Positions 8,654 through 16,074 of a stretch of 64,000 bases of DNA are shown here, in pieces. The DNA is from an uncultured Cyclobacteriaceae bacterium (lineage in GTDB: Bacteria; Bacteroidota; Bacteroidia; Cytophagales; Cyclobacteriaceae), in NCBI GenBank assembly GCA_937146645.1, contig CAKZRQ010000023.1:22397-86396 (forward strand), in the 5' to 3' direction. A program made the position numbers and the translations under genes. The notes beneath the pieces are model-generated. The model had not been told where the DNA came from and searched no databases. It saw only the letters and a list, made by a program, of their open reading frames with translations. Numbering within the stretch: the first letter of the stretch is position 1; every line of letters begins with the position of its first letter.

Positions 8654-11332
8654 ATGAGAATAAAACACTTTTACCTCGTAACTTTTCTATTTCTTTTTGC
8701 TGTATCCACCTCAATCTCTCAGACTCTTCCTGAAAAAATCACTGCTTTTTTCGATAAGTATCAGGCTGAATATCCTGTTGAAAAGGTCTATCTCCATTTA
8801 GATAAAGACACTTATACACTAGGAGAGGACTTATGGTTTAGTGCATATGTGACAGCAGGAAGTAATCAGATCCCTACCCCACTTTCCAAGCCGCTGTATG
8901 TTGACTTATTCGACGGAAATGGCCTTTTGATTGAGAGTAGTATAATTCGTCTTGAAGATGGAAGAGGTGCTGGAAATTTCCCCTTGCCATTGTTTGGTAA
9001 TCCGGGTGAATACCAAATCAAAGCATACACTGCCTGGATGAAGAATTTCGGAGAGGAATATTTCTTTTCTAGAGGGCTCTCTGTTGTAGATGGACAAGGT
9101 GGCTCATTCCTTCCACAAATTGACTTTACAGAAATATCCGCAGAGGGAGATCAAATCAGTTATTCTGTCGAAATCCTTGCTGTTGATAAAGCGGGAAATC
9201 CATTGTCAGGACAGGAATTGGAATTGAAAGCTGTCGGAGAGGATAATGAACTTCATACCCAGCAAATTTTGCTGAATGACCAGGGTCAAGCTAGTCTCAG
9301 CTTTAAAATAACCGGGGAAGCATACTCATCGCAATATTTAGAATTGACTTATCTCGAGGGAGGTAATTACCCGGTAAGTCAGAGGGTGGCACTACCTTAC
9401 AGCTTAACCTTTGCAGACATCCAATTTTTGCCTGAAAGTGGACATTGGCTAATGGGGAAAAAGTCTCAAATGGCGTTCCGAGCGGTTTATCCGGATGGCA
9501 ATCCAGTTATTGTTGATGGAAGCATAGAGGGGCAAGCCGAAATTGTGTTTAGAAGTAATTTTGCTGGTTTAGGAAAGTTTGAAATCACTCCTTCTCAAAA
9601 AGAATATGTGGCTCAACTTAAGGAAATGAATACAGGAGAAACCGTCTCTGTTTCGCTTCCTGAGCCCGAAGATTCTGGAATCACCATGCAGGTGGTTAAT
9701 AATCCTGCTGCCAGTTACTTAACAGCTTTTGTTCAGGGCATCGGAGATTATAATGATCTGCTATTGGTAAGTCAGACCAGAGGGATTGTGAATTATATAA
9801 TTCAAGGCCAACTCACCAATGGAATATGGGGAGTAAGGATTCCTAAGAGCAATCTAATAACCGGTATAAATCAAATCAGTATTTTTTCTGGCGAAGGTTC
9901 TCCCTTGCTCGAACGTTTGGTTTTCTATATGGCAGATGACCAGTTAGATCTGGAATTGAATGTAGATGGAACTCCATCGAAAAGGAATAAAATGGGTGTC
10001 ACCCTCAATAGTAAAACTCAAGGTGAAGCGGCCCCGGGCACATTTTCACTGTCTGTTTTAGATGCTGGGCAGGTTGAGCTAGACGAGCTATCTGATAACA
10101 TATATTCTTCTTTGTTACTGACTTCTGATTTAAAAGGAGGTCTTTATTCTCCTGGAGCCTACTTTAATGATTCTAATGAAGCGGACCTTGAGGCCATAGA
10201 TTTAGTAATGCTCACTCATGGCTGGACCAGATTTAATTGGGATGATGCACTTAGGATGGAGTATCCGAAAATTGAAAACTTTATTGAGAGAGGAATTAAC
10301 ATAGAGGGACAAGTTACAGACGCTGAGGATACCAGAAAGGGCCTTGCGGGTGGTACGGTGAATGCCATTATTGGAGGAGGGATAGAAATCATCAGTACGG
10401 AGTATGGTCCCAATGGAAGATTTATCTTACGTGATATGGATTATCTCGATTCAGCCACTGTGAATATTACCGTGGAGGATAACAGATTAAAAAATTTCGT
10501 CGACGTAGAGGTCATTCAGCCAGAAGCCACCTTCACAGAGATAGAAGGACTTTACACATCCCGTGTAGTTTGGCCTGAAGCTTTGACAGCAACCGTGCAA
10601 GAGAGAAATCTTCAAATTCAAATGACTCAACAATCGGATGATTTTGTGGACTTAGAAGCGGTGACTGTAGAGGGGGAGACAGTAGAAAAGGAAGATATTC
10701 AGAAAAGGAAACTATACGGAGACGGTGATGCAGTCGTTAGACCAGCTGATATTCCAGCTTCAGTTGCCTATCAAAATGTATTTCAACTGATTCAAGGTAG
10801 GGTCTCCGGAGTCCAAATCTTTATCTCGGGTATTGATGTAAATGTGAATATCCGTGGACCGGGATCTGTGAATGCAGGTACTCAACCACTTTATTTGCTT
10901 GATAATATCCCAGTGGATGCACAAACCATTCTAAACATTAGTGTTCGTGACGTAGAAAGTGTGGACGTGTTTAAAGACCCTGCAAGGGCTGCGATTTTTG
11001 GTGCTCAGGGAGCAAATGGTGTCATCGCAGTCTATACAAAGCAAGGATATGGCTTAGCCGGAAGTGTAGGAGGAACTCTGGTTACTAAATACGGCGGTTA
11101 CTCCACCGTGAAGGAATTTTACCAGCCGATGTACGATGAAGATCCAATTCGTCAAGCCCTTGATGATAAGCGAGCCACTATATACTGGAACCCAATAGTA
11201 GAGACTGATGCTGAAGGAGTTGCCAATCTTGAATTCTTTAATACGGATGTGGCTACCAAGCAAATCCTTGTACTTGAAGGTATGGATGGAGAAGGGCGCT
11301 TAGGCAGAGTGGTTCAGGTATTAGGTAATTGA
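8654..11332 (+). CDS. MG2-domain protein with TonB-receptor plug domain
   Basis: A secreted 892-residue protein. Order of parts: signal peptide (ends near SISQ), an alpha-2-macroglobulin MG2-like domain (EKVYLHLDKDTYTLGEDLWFSAYV to AYTAWMKNF), further beta-sandwich domains, a TonB-receptor-like plug near residues 695-800 (IRGPGSVNAGTQPLYLLDN, VESVDVFKDPARAAIFG, GANGVIAVYTKQG), and a short C-terminal beta domain (YWNPIVETDAEG). No outer-membrane barrel follows the plug, so it cannot be a classical TonB-dependent receptor. Two paralogues lie at 30719-36117, but this copy lacks their N-terminal carboxypeptidase-regulatory-like domain. Function unknown; an envelope location is likely. The ATG at 8654 is chosen because the longer frame starts at TTG with no signal-peptide logic. 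Confidence 0.82.
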   Translation: MRIKHFYLVTFLFLFAVSTSISQTLPEKITAFFDKYQAEYPVEKVYLHLDKDTYTLGEDLWFSAYVTAGSNQIPTPLSKPLYVDLFDGNGLLIESSIIRLEDGRGAGNFPLPLFGNPGEYQIKAYTAWMKNFGEEYFFSRGLSVVDGQGGSFLPQIDFTEISAEGDQISYSVEILAVDKAGNPLSGQELELKAVGEDNELHTQQILLNDQGQASLSFKITGEAYSSQYLELTYLEGGNYPVSQRVALPYSLTFADIQFLPESGHWLMGKKSQMAFRAVYPDGNPVIVDGSIEGQAEIVFRSNFAGLGKFEITPSQKEYVAQLKEMNTGETVSVSLPEPEDSGITMQVVNNPAASYLTAFVQGIGDYNDLLLVSQTRGIVNYIIQGQLTNGIWGVRIPKSNLITGINQISIFSGEGSPLLERLVFYMADDQLDLELNVDGTPSKRNKMGVTLNSKTQGEAAPGTFSLSVLDAGQVELDELSDNIYSSLLLTSDLKGGLYSPGAYFNDSNEADLEAIDLVMLTHGWTRFNWDDALRMEYPKIENFIERGINIEGQVTDAEDTRKGLAGGTVNAIIGGGIEIISTEYGPNGRFILRDMDYLDSATVNITVEDNRLKNFVDVEVIQPEATFTEIEGLYTSRVVWPEALTATVQERNLQIQMTQQSDDFVDLEAVTVEGETVEKEDIQKRKLYGDGDAVVRPADIPASVAYQNVFQLIQGRVSGVQIFISGIDVNVNIRGPGSVNAGTQPLYLLDNIPVDAQTILNISVRDVESVDVFKDPARAAIFGAQGANGVIAVYTKQGYGLAGSVGGTLVTKYGGYSTVKEFYQPMYDEDPIRQALDDKRATIYWNPIVETDAEGVANLEFFNTDVATKQILVLEGMDGEGRLGRVVQVLGN

Positions 11333-11384
11333 TTTGGTTTACTGAGAAAAGGCCATTAATTTTTCTTCTGATAGCACATTAATC

Positions 11385-11861
11385 ATGAAGAAACTCCTTT
11401 TCTCAGTTTTCCTTTTTTTTATTTTTCTCTTCGATTCGAATGCCCAATCTACCGAGCAAGGTAATTCAAGAGTCCATGTTTTTGGCTTTTATGGACTTAG
11501 ATGGGAAGAGCCTGGCATAGGTGGGGGTTTTGAATATTTCTTTGCCGATAACTTCGCCATAATGCCTAGCTACACGTATTTGTTTCCACAGGTAGGTAGG
11601 GAAAGTAATTTTAGTGCTGATTTACGGTACTATGTGTCTAATGGACCTTCACAGCTTTATTTTATGGCTGGATACAGCCAAACCTGGGAGGATACTCAAC
11701 CTGATGGTGCAGGTACTAGACGAAACTTTAAGGGTGCAAATGTTGGGGTTGGAGCCTACATCCGATTGGCGGATTGGGTAGGGCTAAGTACTGAATTCAG
11801 GTATCAAAGTCAGAGTTTGCAAGAAGTAGGTTTCAGAGCAGGATTTGCAGTTCCTCTCTAA
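11385..11861 (+). CDS. Putative outer-membrane beta-barrel protein
   Basis: A 158-residue protein with a clear signal peptide (MKKLLFSVFLFFIFLFDSNAQ). The mature part alternates aromatic and polar residues in short strands (FGFYGLRW, GFEYFFADNFAIMPSYTY, FSADLRYYV, QLYFMAGYS, ANVGVGAYIRL, GLSTEFRYQS, VGFRAGFAVPL) and ends in a strand with an aliphatic terminus, consistent with a small eight-stranded barrel. No specific function is recognised. It follows the MG2/plug gene by 52 bases on the same strand. Confidence 0.65.
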   Translation: MKKLLFSVFLFFIFLFDSNAQSTEQGNSRVHVFGFYGLRWEEPGIGGGFEYFFADNFAIMPSYTYLFPQVGRESNFSADLRYYVSNGPSQLYFMAGYSQTWEDTQPDGAGTRRNFKGANVGVGAYIRLADWVGLSTEFRYQSQSLQEVGFRAGFAVPL

Positions 11862-11867
11862 TCCTGA

Positions 11868-12803
11868 TTACTTCTTAGAAAATTCGAAAAGCTTCCTTTT
11901 CTCTTCTTTATTCAAGGATTCGTATCCTCTATCCGCAATTTTATCCAGAATTCTATCAATTTCCTCCTGACTAGCTTCTTCCGAACTTTTGGCTTTAGCT
12001 TCTGTTTTGGTCTTCTTTGAGGATTTTTTAAAAGATTCACCGGAGTTATTGGATCGCCTATAAGTCACTTTAACTCCCTTCTTTCTACCTGAAAAAAGGT
12101 CTTCAAAAAAGATTCCGACTTTTTGAACAGGTATTCCCAAATCTAGTCCTTTTCGAAGCTGAGTAACGTACAAGAATCCCATCAATGCGCCCCCAAGGTG
12201 CGCTAATTCTCCTCCTGCATTCGCACCTGCTGTATTAGCAAAAGAAACGATTACATAGAAAATGGCGATGTACTTTATTTTTACCGGGCCAATTAAGATT
12301 AGGAAGAAGGTAGTGTTAGGACTAAGGGTGGCTGCCGCTACTACGATGGCAAATACTCCAGCACTAGCTCCAAGCATTAAGGAGCTGTTAACAGCGTCGC
12401 TGAAATAAGGGGCTATATTATAGATCAAGACATAAAAGGCTGCACCAGCTAAACCACCTAAGATGTAAATATTTGCAAGTTTCCTACTTCCTAAAAACTG
12501 ATGGACAAGCTGTCCAAACCAGAAAAGGAAGAGCATATTAAAGAGAATATGGAAGAAACCTTCGTGCATAAACATGTAGGTAAATGCACTCCATGGCTGT
12601 AGGATGAACCTGGTAACCGATGCTGGCATCATGAAATAAGAGATGCCTTGGCCATAAATATCCCCTAAGCCCCCTATGGTGAGAAACACCCTTATGACCA
12701 TTAGAGCCAGGAAAACCAATAGATTTATTGCAATAAGCTTGTAAAGGCTATTGTCCGAATGCCTGAAGGCGTTTCTTAAATTGTCCCAAAAATTTCCGTA
12801 CAT
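11868..12803 (-). CDS. Rhomboid family intramembrane serine protease (with C-terminal extension)
   Basis: Membrane protease that cleaves substrates within transmembrane segments. The catalytic serine is in GASAGVFAI and the histidine in LAHLGGALMG, with the WxxFTYMFMHEGFFHILFNM loop-1 block before them. There are about six membrane helices followed by a cytosolic tail from near residue 225, charged and Ser/Lys-rich, ending with DRILDKIADRGYESLNKEEKRKLFEFSKK, a motif seen at the end of several Bacteroidota rhomboids. It is the last gene of a minus-strand unit; its start lies one base after the stop of the second rhomboid gene. Confidence 0.9.
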   Translation of the reverse strand: MYGNFWDNLRNAFRHSDNSLYKLIAINLLVFLALMVIRVFLTIGGLGDIYGQGISYFMMPASVTRFILQPWSAFTYMFMHEGFFHILFNMLFLFWFGQLVHQFLGSRKLANIYILGGLAGAAFYVLIYNIAPYFSDAVNSSLMLGASAGVFAIVVAAATLSPNTTFFLILIGPVKIKYIAIFYVIVSFANTAGANAGGELAHLGGALMGFLYVTQLRKGLDLGIPVQKVGIFFEDLFSGRKKGVKVTYRRSNNSGESFKKSSKKTKTEAKAKSSEEASQEEIDRILDKIADRGYESLNKEEKRKLFEFSKK

Positions 12804-12804
12804 C

Positions 12805-13596
12805 CTAGTAGAAACTATTGCGTTGTTTTTTCCATCGATAGACGAGAATAGCCCCGATAACTAATCCACTTAAATGCGCGAAATGTGCCACATTATCCAT
12901 GGGGTTATTTACAAATACGTTGTAAATGGTGTAGAGACTATAAAAAAGCACTAAATACTTTGCCTTGACTGGCATAGGAGGAAACAGCAGGAAGAGCTGA
13001 GTGTTTGGGAAAAGCATTGCAAATGCAATCAAAACTCCAAATAATGCTCCAGACGCTCCAACCATTGGGATGTTACTCTGAATTCTAAAAATTGCTTCCA
13101 GTGTTTGGTTTGCTCTTTGGATATAAACCTGATCATTTGGGTTTCTGCTGTAATCATCCACAAAGTTGAAAATAGCTGGATCAAAATAACCACGATTATC
13201 CAGGACGAGTCTGTTAAAAGCTTCAGGGTCTGGATTGGCTTGGAAGGATTCGATTTTATTTTCCAAAGAGTTTACTCTGTAGGAATTGTATCCAGAATAA
13301 AGAACACCCGAACCTACTCCACATACCATCCAAAGCGTAAGGAGCTTTTTTGGACCGAGAAATTGCTCCAGTAATGGACCGAAAATTAGAAGCCCAAACA
13401 TATTTCCGAAGAGGTGCCAGAAATCAGCATGCATAAACATGTATGTCAAAAACTGGAATGGCTGGAAGTATTGGCTATTGATGTAATAGAGGGCAAACCA
13501 ATCGTTCAATCTTGGAAATAGAAATGCACTAACCACATATAGTACAATGTTGACTAATAGCAGATTTTGAACAACGGGGGTTATATTTCTAAACAT
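12805..13596 (-). CDS. Rhomboid family intramembrane serine protease
   Basis: A 263-residue membrane protease with the rhomboid signature: YMFMHADFWHLFGNMFGLLIFGPLLE (loop 1 and helix 2), the catalytic GASGALFGV serine motif, and the catalytic histidine in VAHFAHLSGLVIGAI. A soluble insertion of about 65 residues (around 103-170) separates helices 3 and 4, unusual compared with GlpG. It is sandwiched between mutL (2-base gap) and a second rhomboid (1-base gap), so the three should be translated from one message. The substrate is unknown. Confidence 0.9.
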   Translation of the reverse strand: MFRNITPVVQNLLLVNIVLYVVSAFLFPRLNDWFALYYINSQYFQPFQFLTYMFMHADFWHLFGNMFGLLIFGPLLEQFLGPKKLLTLWMVCGVGSGVLYSGYNSYRVNSLENKIESFQANPDPEAFNRLVLDNRGYFDPAIFNFVDDYSRNPNDQVYIQRANQTLEAIFRIQSNIPMVGASGALFGVLIAFAMLFPNTQLFLLFPPMPVKAKYLVLFYSLYTIYNVFVNNPMDNVAHFAHLSGLVIGAILVYRWKKQRNSFY

Positions 13597-13598
13597 AG

Positions 13599-15431
13599 TT
13601 ATTTACCAAAGAAAGAGTGGATGCTGGAAAGGTCTAATTTGACAAAGGTTTTATTTCCAGTAAGGCCATAGTTTGGATTTTGGCAGGCGAACAATTGTCC
13701 AACGATCAGTTCCATTTCCTGTCCACTAAGCTTTTGTCCCCTTTTAAGTGAAGCTCTTCTAGCTAATGATCTAGCAAGATTTTCTCTACTGTCCAGGGAG
13801 AGTTCGTTCTTAAAGTTTTTATACTGTTCGACAAGGCTTTCAAAAAGCTCTTTTTCATTTTTGACTTCAATATCTGCGGGTACTCCTTGAATCAAAAATG
13901 CACTTTTTCCAAACTCTTCAATCTGAAAGCCCAAACTAGTCAATTCAGTCTTGATGTCATTGACTAACTGAAAATCGCTGGAACTTAGTTCAACGACAGG
14001 TGGAAAAAGACATTGCTGAGAAGGTCCTTGAGCAGTTTGAAGTAGGTTCTGATAGCGCTCGTAAAGAATTCTTTCATGAGCTGTCTGTTGATCAATGATG
14101 ATAAATCCAGATGAAAACTGAGCGACTATATAATTGAGTTCTACCTGAAATGTGGCTCCTGTACTTTCCTGAGCTTGTTCTGAGCCATGCTCCGTTTGTT
14201 CCATGGCGCGGCTAGGGAAAGTCAAAACCTCCAAATCTTCTTCTTTTTGAGTTTCTATTTTTCCATCCTTTGATCCTACGTCAAAGAGCTTTTCCCAACC
14301 TGATGGATTAGCTTTTTTGTATTCAGGAGTATTGAAACTTCGATAGCTATATTCATTACTGACTTGCTCCCTTTTTTCAGTGTCCTGATCCCATTTATCC
14401 TGAAAGTTCACATCGATAGAAAAATCCAGAGAAGGAACGACGTGATGAGCACCTAAAGCTTGTTTTACAGAAGACCGAAGGACAGCATAAACTGTTCGCT
14501 CGTCATCAAATTTTATCTCTGTCTTGGTAGGATGGACATTGATATCGATATGCGAGGGGTCAATTTCCAGAAAGAGCACGTAGAATGGATGCTGATCTGG
14601 CTGAATAAGGCCCTCAAAAGCTGTATTTACCGCATGATGAAGATAGCTGCTCTTGATGAATCGGTTATTCACAAAGAAAAACTGTTCTCCTCGAGTTTTC
14701 TTAGCATTTTCTGGTTTTCCGATGTATCCTCTGACTTTGAGATGAGGCGTGTTCTCTTCTGCAGGAATCAGTTTATCCTGATAATTCTTGCCAAATATGC
14801 CTACAATTCTTTGACTTAACTTTCCGGGAGTCAGACGATATATTTCCATGTCATTTTGCATCATGGAAAAAGAAATCTCAGGATAGGATAGTGCTACACG
14901 TTGGAATTCATCCACCAAATGCCGCATTTCCACTGGATTCGATTTTAAGAAATTACGTCTTGCAGGAACATTGAAAAAGAGATTCTTCATGGACACAGAA
15001 GTGCCATTTTTGGCAGCTATGGGTTCTTGCTTTTTTAATTCAGATCCTTCGATTTGAATAAGTGTACCAAGGTCATCATTTGTGGCTTTAGTTTTCAGTT
15101 CAACCTGAGAGACAGCTGCGATTGATGCCAAGGCTTCTCCACGAAAGCCAAAAGTTTTTATTGAAAAAAGATCTTTGCTTTCTTTAATCTTTGAGGTTGC
15201 ATGACGCTCAAAGCTCATCCTTGCATCCACATCAGACATTCCACGCCCATTATCAATCACCTGAATGAGCTGTTTTCCTGCGTCCTTTATAATTACCTGG
15301 ATTTTGGTCGCCCCAGCGTCTACAGCATTTTCCAAGAGCTCTTTTAATGCCGATGCTGGCCTTTGAACCACTTCACCAGCGGCGATTTGATTTGCAATGG
15401 CATCCGGTAATAGTTGGATGATATTGCTCAT
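13599..15431 (-). CDS. mutL: DNA mismatch repair protein MutL
   Basis: Couples MutS mismatch recognition to strand incision. The N-terminal GHKL ATPase is complete: ENAVDAGAT (motif I), DNGRGM (II), TFGFRGEALASIA (III) and GTSVSMKNLFFNVPARRNFLK. The transducer domain contains HPTKTEIKF. After a variable linker (about residues 335-430) comes the C-terminal dimerisation/endonuclease domain. There the metal motif reads DQQTAHERILYE, starting at Asp447: it keeps the Asp and both Glu but replaces the usual His-Ala of DQHA. At 610 residues it is of normal size. It overlaps the upstream small gene by 4 bases (ATGA). Confidence 0.96.
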   Translation of the reverse strand: MSNIIQLLPDAIANQIAAGEVVQRPASALKELLENAVDAGATKIQVIIKDAGKQLIQVIDNGRGMSDVDARMSFERHATSKIKESKDLFSIKTFGFRGEALASIAAVSQVELKTKATNDDLGTLIQIEGSELKKQEPIAAKNGTSVSMKNLFFNVPARRNFLKSNPVEMRHLVDEFQRVALSYPEISFSMMQNDMEIYRLTPGKLSQRIVGIFGKNYQDKLIPAEENTPHLKVRGYIGKPENAKKTRGEQFFFVNNRFIKSSYLHHAVNTAFEGLIQPDQHPFYVLFLEIDPSHIDINVHPTKTEIKFDDERTVYAVLRSSVKQALGAHHVVPSLDFSIDVNFQDKWDQDTEKREQVSNEYSYRSFNTPEYKKANPSGWEKLFDVGSKDGKIETQKEEDLEVLTFPSRAMEQTEHGSEQAQESTGATFQVELNYIVAQFSSGFIIIDQQTAHERILYERYQNLLQTAQGPSQQCLFPPVVELSSSDFQLVNDIKTELTSLGFQIEEFGKSAFLIQGVPADIEVKNEKELFESLVEQYKNFKNELSLDSRENLARSLARRASLKRGQKLSGQEMELIVGQLFACQNPNYGLTGNKTFVKLDLSSIHSFFGK

Positions 15432-15829
15432 CTAGTGTTTTTGGGTTTCAATCTGAAGAAAGAATAAATAGCTCCAATCAAAAGGGCTGTATAACCCATG
15501 ATCTCAAATACGACAGGACCAAGGTAGATATATCCAAATAGTGATCCCACAAGGAATAGGATGATCATGGTCCTGATCATCGCAGTAGACGAAAAAGGGT
15601 TTTTACTTCGTTCTTTTATACCACCTCGGTAATTGGCAAATGAACCTCTGATTGAGCTTTCATACTCAGAGGATTCATCATCCGATTTGTCAAGAAGACC
15701 TTGTGCTTCAAGATCTTTTTTGATCTGGGATGTTCTTTGCTCAATTTCCTCTTTCACAGGATCATAATACCGAGGTTTAATATCGAACCTCATGGGAGAA
15801 TTAGTGCGAAAGATGGATGGAAACTTCAT
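15428..15829 (-). CDS. Small membrane protein of unknown function, upstream of mutL
   Basis: A 133-residue protein I cannot assign to a named family. Residues 1-75 are soluble and charged (RYYDPVKEEIEQRTSQIKKD, likely helical). Residues 84-102 and 106-124 form two hydrophobic helices joined by a short turn, and the C terminus is basic (RLKPKNTR). Its stop codon overlaps the mutL start (ATGA), so it is translationally coupled to mutL. It is probably an inner-membrane protein and first gene of the mutL-rhomboid unit. Confidence 0.7.
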   Translation of the reverse strand: MKFPSIFRTNSPMRFDIKPRYYDPVKEEIEQRTSQIKKDLEAQGLLDKSDDESSEYESSIRGSFANYRGGIKERSKNPFSSTAMIRTMIILFLVGSLFGYIYLGPVVFEIMGYTALLIGAIYSFFRLKPKNTR

Positions 15830-16074
15830 TTGCCGTTTTTTTCTTCAGGGTCGATTTTGCCGAGCAATTCAAACCCTAAAAACTCAAGCCTGGAACTTAA
15901 AACCAGACATCATAAATATACTTTATTTAACCCCTTTTCTCATTCAATGTTGCCCTATCTTTTTTAACTTAGTTAAAATGCGAAAAGCGGCTTTGAAAAA
16001 CCGTTTTGATGGGTTTGTGACGAACGAGGGATTAAATTTATTTGAAAATAAACGGATAAAAAACTTTTGTTGAA

